In this document: positions 44,386 through 55,453 of the stretch, in pieces
Layout of the letters: each line of letters begins with the position of its first letter
Numbering within the stretch: the stretch's first letter is position 1
From: Pegoplata infirma
Taxonomy: Eukaryota; Arthropoda; Insecta; Diptera; Anthomyiidae
DNA length: 64,000 nucleotides
Reading direction: 5' to 3'
NCBI GenBank assembly: GCA_963921195.1
Contig: OY992537.1
Span: 146,702,275-146,766,274, forward strand
Translations under genes and position numbers: made by a program
Notes under the pieces: model-generated
Databases searched by the model: none
Told to the model about the DNA's origin: nothing
What the model saw: the letters and a program-made list of their open reading frames with translations, nothing else

Positions 44386-44480
44386 AACCTAACCATTTAA
44401 AGAAAAGAATTTGTCTCCTGCTAAATGGCTCATGGCAAAAGTTATCCTGGTGAAGTCTGAGATGACTCGACCTATCACAG
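44386..44480 (+). pseudogene. C-terminal scrap of the decayed BEL pol
   Basis: Translation gives FKEKNLSPAKWLMAKVILVK, which resembles the ENLPPKQWLMGRVL region at the end of BEL pol (compare 19770-19810). It lies directly past the gypsy insertion, consistent with being the far end of the BEL at 32947. Confidence 0.55.
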
Positions 44481-45010
44481 TATTAATCCAGCTACCCATA
44501 TTCTGAAACCATGTTTCAGGGTTATTTTAGTGCTATATTTTTGGCTCACATTGTACATTCCTTTGGTATTTTTTTTTGTATTTTAAAACCGTAACAATAT
44601 ATTTTTGCCTATATAATTTCATTATTCTGTACGCTCAAATATTTATAATTGTATCATCTCTTATATTTATTAACTCAAGGTTAATAAATAAAAAAGATGA
44701 TTTAATGCTGGTTTCTAACGTACAGTCAAATTGTTTAAATACAAATTACCTTATGTTGTAATAAAATTCAAATACAATTGTTTTATTAATCAACATAAAG
44801 AAATATAAAAATTGAGGAGACTCTTCTTTTTCATTTGGTTTTAATCTCATTGTCAGTATCGTAGGATAAGTAGAAATATATTTATTTGAATGATTACCGA
44901 ATAAAAAACGCAGTCTTACTCCATGAGGCTCTAGTTTCACGCGTATAAAAATTTGTTTTACGGCTTTATCATAGTAATTACGAATTATTTATTTTCTTTA
45001 TTTTAGTAAA
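44481..45010. other. AT-rich sequence upstream of a possible exon
   Basis: No transposon signature recognised. A GTATAAAAATT box lies at 44942 and a pyrimidine-rich TTTTCTTTATTTTAG acceptor-like site ends at 45006. Confidence 0.4.
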
Positions 45011-45143
45011 ATGTCCTCATTAAATGAAGCAATGGCAGAGACTATGAGAAAGAGGTCCTCTTCAGCAACAGAAGCTTCAAATCCTTTTTATGATAATAAA
45101 TCTGTACAACAATATGATAAATCAAATAAATATTTGCAAGCTG
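45011..45143 (+). CDS. Possible host-gene first coding exon (unidentified)
   Basis: An ATG at 45011, four bases after an acceptor-like TTTCTTTATTTTAG, opens MSSLNEAMAETMRKRSSS then ATEASNPFYDNKSVQQ and YDKSNKYLQAG. A donor-like CTG|GTAAGAG follows at 45144. Codon and amino-acid use look protein-like (acidic, Ser/Asn/Gln-rich, no low-complexity), unlike nearby noise. Without splicing it stops six codons further on. I do not recognise the family and see no second exon in the window, which would imply a long transposon-filled intron. It could still be a chance frame. Confidence 0.35.
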
Positions 45144-46230
45144 GTAAGAGAATTTACATTTAATATCACTAGTTTACAAAATAAAAAAAAATTTCTGCGC
45201 ATGAAACGTGACAGTATTTTTTTTATGTATTGCAGTCCACTTAACTCAAAAAATTATCAAAATTTTTTTTTCACGGATTCGGTAATTTAAAAAAATAGCG
45301 TTTTTTTAGGTTTTTCGACTATTTTCGTTATATCTCGCGTTGTATACATCCGATCTTCTCGCTATAAAAACCAAGTTAAAGAGAATCATATTTCCAACAA
45401 ATCCTACAAGCATCATTTTTCATTGAATTACCATACATATGACAAAGAACCGTTATTTGAGCAATAAAATCAAAATTTTGATGGTCGACAAAAATAGAAA
45501 TCGTCACAAATTTTTTTTTATGACTTCTCTTTATAACTTCGGTGTTTGTCCATGGATTTTTTTAAAATTCACTTTGTTATCTTTGTATTATAGCACAGGG
45601 CAACACTTTTTTTTGCCCGGGTTCTGATAGCTAGTTTTGGGTAATTGGGGTACGCTGATTTCAAATCTGGCTATTGTTTTTTTGGATCAGCTCTAGTTTT
45701 CGAGATATAGCCTAAGGAAACTTTGAAAATAGGCTAGTTTTGGCATGTTTGTGAGTCCATATTTACCAACACTAGTCTTACATCCGAAAAGTGAATGACG
45801 ATTTTAGGTATGTTGGATATGCTAATTCCAAAAATGCTCTTACTTTTGTTAAGTCATATTTAGTTTTTGATACATCGCTAAAATAAAATTTTTATATTTA
45901 TGCCCTCTTTAATTTTGTCTGAATATTTACGCCCTTTTTAATAACTCGAAAATTAAAGCTGTCAGAAAAAAACTAATACCAGTTTTGGAATCCTCGCATC
46001 CAATATAGTTAAGTTCATGTTTAAAACTGAGGCTCTAAAATTAGTTTTGGAAATTATAGCCAAGCAAAGTTGGTAAAAACGCACATTTTCGACTCTTTAA
46101 CAGCGATTTGCTCGCGAACGCGAGCTGATGGAACAAATTGGATAGCAGATTCGGAATCAGCACACTAAAGTCCATATAAATCAGTTGTCAAAGGTCAGGC
46201 AAATAAAAAAGCTCAACTTTTGTCGGGGGT
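45144..46230. other. AT-rich non-coding sequence (intron-like)
   Basis: No complete element or gene recognised. Short Phe/Lys-rich frames only. Confidence 0.4.
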
Positions 46231-46355
46231 AGGGGGGGTGGGTGGGTGAAATAAAGCCATAGGCAATAATGCCATGTGGCCCTATTTCCCAAAGAGTTAT
46301 GAAGTAAGGCCATATGTCGTTATTACCAACCACTGTTGGAAATAAAGCCATATAT

Positions 46356-47796
46356 GTAGGGTGATCATTTTTTCTCGAACTCAAATCAGTACGCCACTTT
46401 TTATAATTTTTTTCGCTGAAGAACTCCCTAAAAACTCATATGGAAAGAAAAATTATGACGAATATTTTATTACTCAAAAAGCTTTGATTTAATTAACATA
46501 ATTATTGTTGTATTTTTGCAGAAAATGAAGCTCGTCACAGACATTTTTGAATGGCATTACGAAGACCTAGTTCTTTTGAGAATCGCCCCGATTCTCAAGT
46601 TCTGAGATATCTATCTCTTCCTTTTAGAAAAACTCCCAAATCATGAGCACATATTTTCAAAAAACTCTTGTGCTTTTGGAACTTTTTTCCGATAGGAAAA
46701 ATCTCAGATTTTGAGTCCATTTTTTCGGAATAAAACCCCGCAAATATCGAATTAAAATTTCTTCCTAAAAATATAGAATCATCTTGAACTATTCCCTATA
46801 AAAACCAACTCACAATCAGAATATGTGCGCTTTTTCATATACAAATTAGTTTTCGTTACGATTTTTTTTCGGACTCACAAGCTTTAAGGGCCTAATTTTG
46901 TAAATCACTCGCGTTGAACGCATCACCAACGTTAACGTGAACGCGAGGCTCAAAAAGTGCAATTTTGTAAATCACTACGTTATTGCGTTCAATTTTTACG
47001 TCATCACTTGAAATATCAATTATATTTAAATCAGTGTTGCCAGACATTCTAAAATTAATAAAATTGGACACCCATTATCGTGGGGAAACAAATATATATG
47101 GTTAGGCAACATCTGCAAAGAGAATATTTGAGAAAAAAGAGAACAAAAAAAAAGTAACAAAAATTAGTTGAAAAAAGCAATAAAAATCACAACGAGACGC
47201 TTTGCTATTTTCGATGTTTTTCTTCTGCCGGAGAAGTTTTTTTTACACATTTATTACTTTTTTGTTGTATATTTACATATTCCAACATTATTTACTTATT
47301 TTTTGCTATTTAATAGCATATTTGTTACATCAACGCCCCAACATTTCAAGTGATCATTTTGACACTTCAAGTGATGAAAAAACACTCTCTTGCGTTTTAC
47401 AAAATTCCATTTTCCATACAATTTGTTCCACAAACACGTAAGTCAACGCGAAAAAAAACAGCTGTTCAGTGGTCGCGTTTTACAAAATAGAAAATTGTCC
47501 AACGCGAGATAAAAAGGCGCGTTGCGTTTTACAAAATTAGGCCCTAAGATTCCTAGACATTTTTAATAGAAATTATTTCAGACTAAGCTTTTATAAAACT
47601 TCTCTACTAAATTATTTGATGGAAATAATAGTTTTGGTACAGAATATTTAAAAAAATATTTGGAAATGTCCAAAAATCAGTACAATCAGTACAAATTTTA
47701 AAAAATCAGTACAAATCAGTACAAGGTATTTTGATCAGTACACGAGACTAAAAATCAGTACATGTACTGATCAAATCAGTACGAATGGTCAGCCTA
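46356..47796. mobile_element. hAT element F (1441 bp), non-autonomous
   Basis: TAGGGTGATCATT on the left and AATGGTCAGCCTA on the right, with the 8-bp duplication CATATATG at 46348-46355 and 47797-47804. ATCAGTAC words repeat near both ends (at least seven on the right). Its interior has GGAAAAATCTCAGATTTTGAG-like words akin to the array at 37240-38290. No transposase frame. Confidence 0.9.
46888..47544. mobile_element. PIF/Harbinger-like element (657 bp), TAA-flanked
   Basis: GGGCCTAATTTTGTAAA on the left; right end TTTTACAAAATTAGGCCC. TAA flanks both sides (46885-46887, 47545-47547), a TWA-type duplication as made by PIF/Harbinger. AACGCGA and GCGTTTTACAAAAT words recur inside. No coding frame is convincing. 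Confidence 0.72.
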
Positions 47797-47879
47797 CATA
47801 TATGGCTTTGTTACTCATTTGAATATTTTTTAAAAATGTTCATCATTATTTTGCGGAGAGTGTGGAAATATATTTCCAC

Positions 47880-48514
47880 GTAAATCCTGCTACCCAAAAA
47901 AAAAATTATTTAGTGAAGCCGCTAAATTAATTTATGGAGTTTGAAATGGCGTACGGACATAGCGCCCAAGGTCTTATCGCCCAAAACCGTAAATTTCATA
48001 TCGCCCAAGCTGCGACATATAGCCCAAAATGATAGGTCTAAAAATGTTATTTCTCCCAAAACCAAATTGTCAAAAAATCCAAAATATTTTTTTTGGACGA
48101 AATTTCGAAATTACGACTTCTATGATTTGTTTTTTTTTTTTAATAAAGGTTTTCTGCGTGGCCGGCCTTTGGCCGGGCTTAGGGATTACATACTCCATGC
48201 ATTACACCCACCTCCTCTGCAAACCAAAGCTATTTTGGTTATCAGGCCTTTTTGAGGCATAAAAAATTTGATAGCGCAAAGGCCTGCTACCCTAGAAAAC
48301 TTTACTTTGCGGAAAGAGTGGGTTTAATGCATGGACTTTGTAATCCCTAAGCTCGACCGAAGGCCGGCTACACAGAAAAACTTTTTTTGTAAAATAATCT
48401 TTAAATTAAAAACCCTGCCAATAAAAAATTTGTGCCTCTAGACCCCTCTAAGTTCCGAGGTTCCTGGTGGTTTTTTAATTTAAAGATAGTCTTTTTTTGG
48501 GTAGCAGGATTTAC
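47880..48514. mobile_element. TIR element GTAAATCCTGCTACCC (635 bp) between copies of an 18-bp palindrome
   Basis: GTAAATCCTGCTACCC at 47880-47895 is perfectly inverted at 48499-48514. Outside lie GTGGAAATATATTTCCAC (47862-47879) and GGGGAAATATATTTCCAC (48515-48532), direct copies with 17 of 18 bases equal that are also palindromic. A fold-back pair (48148-48385) lies inside. Confidence 0.7.
48148..48385. repeat. Fold-back repeat with GGCCGGCC-rich ~65-bp arms
   Basis: CTGCGTGGCCGGCCTTTGG...TTAGGGATTAC...CCATGCATTACACCCAC pairs with GTGGGTTTAATGCATGG...GTAATCCCTAA...CGAAGGCCGGCTACACAG. The GC-rich arms stand out in this AT-rich window. Confidence 0.75.
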
Positions 48515-48717
48515 GGGGAAATATATTTCCACATTTTCAACTGATATGGCTTTATTTCCACTTTGGTTGCAAAATCAATATGACTTTTTTGCTCAATCGT
48601 GTTGGTAATAAAGCCATATGGCCTTATTTCCCATTGAATTGAGAAATAAGGCCATATGGCCTTATTGCCTATGGCTTTATTTCACCCCCCAGTGAAGTCA
48701 ATTCATTTTATTATATA

Positions 48718-49258
48718 TAACAAGTAAGAGTGTTAAATTCGGAATCTTTTATACCATCCAACATGCAAAAAAATAAAAAAAAATTGCAGGGGTGTTTTCT
48801 TTTTCTTTTGGGGGGGGGGGGGGCAAATTTCCTCTCGAATATGTGTTTAAAAATTCATTCTTATGCTTTTTGCTCAAAAGAAATATATTCCACGCCCATA
48901 AAAAGAGGCGGACCGAAAAAAACGACATTTTCTAATTCTTTGGGTCAAATGCAGGACTTTGAACTTCATGTAGCATAAAAATGTTCCCCATGTTCCGATT
49001 TTGTTCATTTACGAACTTAAATTGCCTAGGAACTTAAGACATATTCGTGCCAAATGTCGGAAGTCTAGCTCTTTTAGTTTGGACTGCATCGTGTTAACTA
49101 CAGACGGACAGACGGACGGACGAATATCGCTAGAATGTCTTAGAATCGATCACTGATCATATATATATATACTTTGTGGGGTCCTAGACCGATATTTTGA
49201 TGCGTTACACACGGAATGGCAAAGTGAGTATACCCCCATACTGTAGTTGGAGGGTATA
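48718..49258 (+). repeat. Dispersed dipteran repeat (ACAAGTAAGAGTG ... GGAGGGTATAA)
   Basis: Starts ACAAGTAAGAGTGTTAAATTCGG, includes ACAGACGGACAGACGGACGG and GATCATATATATATATAC, and ends GAGGGTATAAAAA. Similar sequences are common in fly genomes; a part of one in reverse (TATACCCTACACC...GTCCGTCCATCCGTCC) lies at 58962-59120. A G-run of 12 or 13 bases is at about 48811. No coding frame. Confidence 0.65.
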
Positions 49259-49419
49259 AAAAGGAACAATGTGTTTTAATGCTTATGCTAAAAAGCTATG
49301 TATTTATATTCTAAAAAGAAGACAAGATCAAAAGGAAAACGTCAAAAGATTATTTAGTGCAACCAGGTTGCTATGTAGCTTGAAGATACAACAGTTCTCC
49401 CGCGCTTAATAGGACAGAT

Positions 49420-49545
49420 TTAGGCTTCAGCAATGTAGTTTTCCAAATAGGCTGGTGCCTTGCGTACTTGAGTGTTCTTACCTTCAGCGTTTGAGTCTTC
49501 TGTGTTTTCATCTGTACGATGTTCTACGTTGGTTGGAAGTTCCAT
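49420..49545 (-). pseudogene. Short frame resembling the C-terminus of an LTR-element protein
   Basis: The 41-codon minus frame runs from MELPTNVEHRTDENTED to RKAPAYLENYIAEA. A (R/K)xPAYLxDY ending is common in insect LTR-element polyproteins. A purine-rich GCGGGAGAAC and then TGTTGTATC follow about 20 bases downstream, like a polypurine tract and LTR start. The remaining element is not seen. Could instead be a small host frame. Confidence 0.35.
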
Positions 49546-50390
49546 AGATTCTTATTATTCACTCAGACAAATAAATTCTCAAATCAAGCAAAAACAATCT
49601 CATATTGAAAATAAAACAGTAACGACAGTCAACAAACTTTGTTTTTTCTCAATTTGAAAATATTCATGGACGCTTTTAGTATGACTTGAGTAACAAAAAA
49701 CATTTTAAAAATGAAGTGAAAGAATCTTGATATGAATATGTTTTATTTTTAAATCAACGGTGCCCATAATCAAATTAAAATGACAGTCATGTTCAATTTA
49801 AGATTGACCATTATCTATATATATAATTTCCCTATTTGTGTGTTCCTCTTTTTTTGTCTATCCAGAGCTTTTTGAAGCCAACTGATGAGCTACAAAGCTG
49901 AAAATTGACATGCATATAGTAAAACACCTGGGGCAGATCCTAACGTAGCCGGATTTTCTATTTTTGCCTGTGGGCGGAGAAATAAGCGGAAAAATGGGCG
50001 TGGCAAAACTCAACTTTTTGACATTTTTGCTTAATTTAAACCCAGTATGCAAAATGAGACGATATCGATTCGAAAAAGAATCGTTTTCTATAAGAATTTC
50101 ATCGATATCGAGTTCAATATAATGTCGATATAAAGCGTGTTTTCCTATGCGGCATGCAAGGTGATATAGAATCGAGTTTTGGTACAGGATTCGATTCGAT
50201 TTTTAATCGAAAAATTTCATGAATTTCGACACATTTGTTTTTTAAAATTTAGTTAATTGTTTTAAAAACGGTAAGAAATAAAAAAAAAAATATTTTATTA
50301 CTTACTACTACTTACTTACAATTAACTAATTTTTACTAATTTAATTTATTTATTCTTTAAATTTAATTTTTACTAATTACTATTTTTATC

Positions 50391-50461
50391 TGCCTCACTT
50401 GAGATTTGAACTCAGAACTCCCAGTTTACTGGTTGAACGCCTTACTCCTTCAGCCAAAGTT
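50391..50461 (-). ncRNA. tRNA-like module, type B
   Basis: Minus strand: TTTGGCTGAAGGAGTAAGG (A box-like) then GAGTTCAAATCTCAAGTG (B box-like) about 40 bases later. A tRNA-like fold is plausible; the anticodon arm is unclear. Confidence 0.5.
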
Positions 50462-50664
50462 TGATAATAAAAGTAGTTTTTTAAAATTACTTTTACTAAA
50501 ATTTTAATTTTTTATTACTATTTGAATTGCCCTTAATTTATAATTTTTATTATTATTTGAATTACCCTGTTTTTATATTCATTTATTTTGTTTTGACATA
50601 CTTCTCACAATTTGAAAATATTTTTATTTCAAAATATATATTAGTACAAACAAATTTCAAAATG

Positions 50665-50742
50665 TGTATGGCCTAGTTGGTTAGCAGGTTCGGGAGCTTA
50701 TGATTTGTAGATTTTTGGCCTTGGTTCAAACCCCGGTCGCGG
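50665..50742 (+). ncRNA. tRNA-like module, type A
   Basis: TGGCCTAGTTGG is a perfect A box and GGTTCAAACCCC a good B box, followed by GGTCGCGG and a T9 run that would stop Pol III. It is 88% or so like the copy at 25834-25913 by eye. Confidence 0.62.
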
Positions 50743-52281
50743 ATTTTTTTTTTATTGTTCTAGTGTTAGATATTATTTTTTTTAATAATAAAAGTAAAAT
50801 TTGTGTAATTTTTGTAAAATTTAATAAAACTAAAACTCGATGTTATATCAAAAATAAATATTTTTTTCGATGGAACAACAAATACGAGAATTCCTAAAAT
50901 GCAGATTGGAAATCATTTCGAAATCGATTAGTTTTTCAATAAAAATATGAGTTCGAGAAACGTTAAAATATCGACTGTATATAATATCGACTTCGAATCG
51001 TTTTTGCGGAAAAGCTTCGAAAAAACTTCGAAAAAATTGTAGCCTCGAAACTGTGCAGACTGGGAAGCCCCCTAATGACTTAGGAAGCTGAAAACTTCCT
51101 AGAATATAGTCCTAACGTTGTCGCATATCACCAAGTAGTTGGATTTAAAATTTTCGCAAAGTGGGCGTAGAGAGAATTAAGAGAAAAATGGGACGTGGCA
51201 AAATCGTGTTTTTTAATATTTTAACTAATTTGAAGACCCCCAATGACTTATGAAGATGAAAATCTACATTTTTGCATATTTTAAAGTCCTCTAATGACTT
51301 AGGAAGCTGAGAATTTCCTAGCATATAGTCCTATCGATGAAGCATATCCTGAAGTAGTCGAATTTTAAATTTTTTGACTGTCAGCGGAGAATTGAAAGGA
51401 AATGGGGAGTGACAAAATTGGGATTTTTAACATTTTAACTTCTTGTGAATCCCCAAAAGGAAGCGGAAAATGCACAGCGTATAGTCCTAACGATGTAGTA
51501 TATCCTGAAGTAATAGGATTTAAAATTGACTGTGGACGGAGAATTAAAAGATAAAAGAGCGTGGAAAATTGGGATTTTTAATATTTTAACTAATTTGAAG
51601 ACCCCCAATAACTAAGGAAGATGAAAATTGGCATGTATATAGTAGGTTTCATGGGGAAGATCAACACGAACCTGAATTTTTGATATCCAGTGTGTGGGTG
51701 GAGAACAAAAAAGGCAAAGGGGCGTGGTAAATTTATTTCCATCTATTCTATGTATATATATTTTTTTTATTTTTCTCTTATTTTTTGTGTATCCAGCGCC
51801 TTTTGAATCTCATTGATAGACTTAAACGCTTCAAATTGGTATGCATATAGTAAAACACCAGGGAGAGACTCTTACGAAGCCGGATTTTTTGCCTGTGGGC
51901 GGCGAATTACGAGAAGAAGGGGACTTGGCAAAATTATTTTTTTTTTAACATTTGGGAGTATTTTTAAGCTCCGCCCCAATGAATTAGGAAGCTGAAAATC
52001 CCTAACATGTTGTCCTAACTATGAAGCATATTCTAAAGTAGTCTAATTAAACATTTTTGGAATGTACACGGAGAGTTGAGAGGAAAAAGGTTGCAAGGCA
52101 ATATTGTGTTTTATTTTTTTTTTAATTTAACTAACTTTAAAGCCCTAATGACCTACGCAGCCGAAAATTGGCAAGCATTTTGTCCTGATACTGGAGCATA
52201 TTCTAAAGTAGTCAGACTTAAAATTTTTGGACTGTGGACGGAGAACTAAGAGGGAAAACCGGCGTGGATACGAGTATAGTA

Positions 52282-52540
52282 CACTCAAAATAATTCTGCA
52301 GTAAAAATATTAGTAAGTGATTTGGTACCAAAATCTACTAATAAGTTACTAATTACCAGTAGTAAGGTAGTTTTTTAGTATCTTCAAAGTACTAAAATTA
52401 GTAATTTTTACTGGTTTTGAATAATATTAGTAAAAAATTTTAGTATTGATTACCAACGCCTGCACTAGATCATTTTGGACTAAAAAATTAGTTCATTAGT
52501 AAAATTTTTAGTATTGAATACCCACGTTTTTTTTTGGGTG
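52282..52540. mobile_element. CACTCAAAA-type TIR element 2 (259 bp), TA-flanked
   Basis: CACTCAAAATAATT on the left, TTTTTTTTTGGGTG on the right, TA at 52280-52281 and 52541-52542. The interior is built from TTAGTA/TACTAA words (ATTAGTAATTTTTACT and similar). Confidence 0.72.
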
Positions 52541-53345
52541 TACTAACAATGGAGCTTACCCTAAAGTAGTCAGATTTAAAGATTTTGGAATATGGATGGA
52601 GAATTAACAGAAGAAATGGGCGTGTAAAAATTATGTTTTTACATCTAACCTAATTTTGAAGACACCTTATGACCTTGAAAGATGAACATTGGGATATGGC
52701 ACGGACTATGGCAAAGATCAACACTAACCTGGATATCCAGTGAAATGGCGGAGATACAAAAAAAAATCCGTTGTGAATTTTGTTCAGTTTATATATATAA
52801 TCTGTAACGTTACCGGATTTTCGGCCTTTGAGACAGGGGGACGGTGAAATTAAGTTTTCAATCATTTAAACTATTTCTGCAACCCCTAATGACTAAGGAA
52901 GCTGAATATTGTAAAACATATTTAGTTCCTTATTAAGTCAACTGTGAACGGAGAATTATAAGGAAAAATTGAAGTGAAAAAAATTGTGTTTTTCAATTTT
53001 TTTTCTAATTTTAAAACCCTTCATGACTAAGAAAGATACAAATTGCCATGTATATAGGAGTGACCATGGGACAGATCCACACGATGGATTTTTGATATCC
53101 GGTTTAAGAACGGAAACGAAATGGGAGTGCTAAATTTAGTTCTAAAATTTTATCAATAAAACCTTTTATAGTCATAAAATTTTTTTCCAGTTTGGGAAAT
53201 ACATTGATGTAACTCAATCTAGCAATATTAAATTTTTGAAGCACAAACATAATTTTTTATAAAGTTTGGTAAAAAATTAGAACTATTAAGAAAAGTGATT
53301 TGGTGATCCGCCTGGCAGGGAGAGGCTATTCGACTAGTAATTATA

Positions 53346-54440
53346 TAATTTTCTTTATACTTATTTCCTGAAATTTTCTATTGAAATAAAACAATTAAAA
53401 TTTTTTATTTATATATTTTTTATTTTACTACAGAATAATTAAAAAGGTACATTTTTACTTAATAAATAATATATCGTCGCTGCTCTGAAGGAAACACTTT
53501 TCAAAAAATTTTAAGATGGCCCACAAATTTGCTTAATTTTGTCCTTTCACAGTGATTTAAAGTAATACATATTTATAAGTTTTTTTGAATAATATTGCAA
53601 TGTTCTATTTCCATTAAGGTGACTTATAAAAATCACCCAAAAGTTCACAATTTAGCTTATCTTTATGGCTTCAAAAAAAAAAAAAAATAAATACACACAG
53701 GTATTTGCGTAAGAGCAGCGACGGTATAGAAAAAGAAATCACTTAATGTAAAGGATGTAATTAATGAAATTTAAAGTTGTTGATCTCCTTCTGGACTGTG
53801 GTAATTCATATAAACTTCCACTTTTAAAGATTGTATTTTTCTTTTCACTTTTTTTAAATCTTCTTTTCACTGTTTTTAAACTTAATTTTTAACACAAATT
53901 TCGTTAGTGTTTTTATTTTAATTAATTATTTATTGTTTTTTTAAGTTTTGTTTTCACTAATGTTACACCTCGATACTTTTTTAAAATTTTTTTGAAGCGT
54001 CATTTTTAAAATGTTTATAATCAAAATGATGATTTTCAACGTTGCGGCACCCTAAAATGAAAATTAGTTCTTGAATACTTAATTTTAAAAAGGAAAATTT
54101 TAAAATTGAGACCAAAACATATTAAATTTTAAAAAATTCAACCTTTTTTAAAATGTTTTAGGTTTTTAAAAATGAGTATGAAAATGTTTGGTTTGACTAC
54201 GACTTTTTCCCTCAGTGTTCGTATAATATCGAGCTTGCACCCTCTCTCTCTCGCATAATTGTTGAGCCTTGCATCGATCCATATGACCTTGTTTATTAAT
54301 CTGAGAAAGTTTCAATGCATCTAATTGAATCCGTATTGCCGGTTTAGGTATTGCTCAGATGGGTCTTACCATATAACAGTGGTCGAAAAAGTATTTCTCT
54401 TACTTTTTCACTTATAGGGCGATGATTATTTATCATAGAC
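53346..54440. other. AT-rich sequence, no gene seen apart from one small TIR element
   Basis: Long T-runs and A-runs, (CTCT)n near 54240. No frame with protein-like features. Confidence 0.45.
53474..53724. mobile_element. TA-flanked TIR element, TCGTCGCTGCTC termini (251 bp)
   Basis: TCGTCGCTGCTCT on the left and AGAGCAGCGACGG on the right, TA at 53472-53473 and 53725-53726. The terminal 12 bases equal those of the element at 7331-8480 (one mismatch on the right), but the interiors differ. Confidence 0.78.
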
Positions 54441-54452
54441 TAGCTTACCATC

Positions 54453-54966
54453 CCGGTACTTCGTTAAGATATGTTTACACCATACCATTGAGTCGTATGA
54501 TTTTCATGAAAAAGCAAGATTTTTTATAGCTTAATTTTAGTCATTTAATATATATAGGATTGTTATTTAAAAGCAACAAAAAACTTAATATATTGCTAAA
54601 TTTATAAACATAAGATTAAATAAATTGTTATATTTGTTTATAAATTTAGCAAAATGTAGAGATTTTTGTCGCTTTTTAATAACAATCATATATTTACTAC
54701 ATACCTAATCCGGTACTTCGTTAAGATATGTTTACACCATACCATTGAGTCGTATGATTTTCATGAAAAAGCAAGATTTTTTATAGCTTAATTTTAGTCA
54801 TTTAATATATATAGGATTGTTATTTAAAAGCAACAAAAAACTTAATATATTGCTAAATTTATAAACATAAGATTAAATAAATTGTTATATTTGTTTATAA
54901 ATTTAGCAAAATGTAGAGATTTTTGTCGCTTTTTAATAACAATCATATATTTACTACATACCTAAA
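54453..54966 (+). repeat. Identical-looking 257-bp tandem duplication
   Basis: The unit from CCGGTACTTCGTTAAGATATG to ACATACCTAA occurs twice head to tail (54453-54709, 54710-54966) with no difference found by eye. An inverted copy of its GTTTACACCATACC...GAAAAAGCAA part lies at 54986-55033, so the duplication sits inside a longer TIR-like structure starting at 54472. Confidence 0.88.
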
Positions 54967-55172
54967 ATTATGTTGTAAAAAAACATTGCTTTTTCATAAA
55001 AATCATACGACTCAGTGGTATGGTGTAAACATAGCTTTACTGGTTGTGTTGAATACCGAATAATAGAAGGATCAGGATTACTCTATCGATTTCAAAAAAA
55101 TAAAAATTTCTATTTTCTTTATCTTATAGATATGAAAAGTACCATTTTACACCACTTTTACCGGGCACCCAT

Positions 55173-55173
55173 T

Positions 55174-55208
<35 letters not shown>

Positions 55209-55211
55209 TTT
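55173..55211 (+). repeat. (TTTA)n microsatellite, 3' tail of the LINE
   Basis: About nine TTTA units on the plus strand, i.e. AAAT units at the 3' end of the minus-strand LINE. Confidence 0.85.
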
Positions 55212-55453
55212 GAAAAAACAGCACAACAAGAATAAATCTTATACAAATTACAGTACTGCTAAGATGTAGTTACGAAAATATTGTTACATAAAATATCTTA
55301 AAACTAATACATAAAAAAACACTAATATTAATATTTAAATTAATTTTGGAAAGTGTTGACAAAGGCACGATTTAATAGGTATTCATTTAAAAAATAAAAA
55401 ATACAGCTAATAACATTAGATATTTAAAGGTTAAAATAAATATGTGATATTTG

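Larger units (their letters stand above)
46232..48690. mobile_element. TIR element with GGGGGGTGAAATAAAGCC termini, containing nested elements
   Basis: GGGTGAAATAAAGCCATAGG near 46244-46263 pairs with CCTATGGCTTTATTTCACCC near 48668-48687, and ATGGCCYTATTTCCCA words recur inside both ends. The left end has extra GGGT units, so the exact boundary and target duplication are unclear. It contains hAT element F, a PIF-like element and the element at 47880-48514. Confidence 0.7.
50041..51064. mobile_element. TIR element with paired divergent tRNA-like modules, copy 2 (1024 bp)
   Basis: CCCAGTATGCAAAA on the left pairs with a right end that reads CCCAGTCTGCACA in reverse. The array unit is interrupted exactly here, apparently with an AA or A flank. 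Subterminal regions are full of ATCGATTCGAA, GAATCGTTTT and TTCGAAAA words. The core (about 50330-50760) is homologous, in reverse, to 25800-26420. Confidence 0.7.
49816..53345 (+). repeat. Second tandem array, ~165-180-bp units
   Basis: Starts after CTATATATATAATTTCC. Units contain GAAGACCCCCAATGACTTAGG, AAGCTGAAAATTG, GCATATAGTCCTAACGATG, GAAGTAGTCGGATTT, GGACGGAGAATTAAGAGG and AATGGGCGTGGCAAAATTG. About 10-12 diverged units, ending near ACTAGTAATTATATA. Interrupted by elements at 50041-51064 and 52282-52540. Confidence 0.75.

Noticed and set aside
48811..48823. G-run as a regulatory quadruplex
   Set aside because: One uninterrupted run in a dispersed repeat; no four-tract pattern, most simply a homopolymer expansion.
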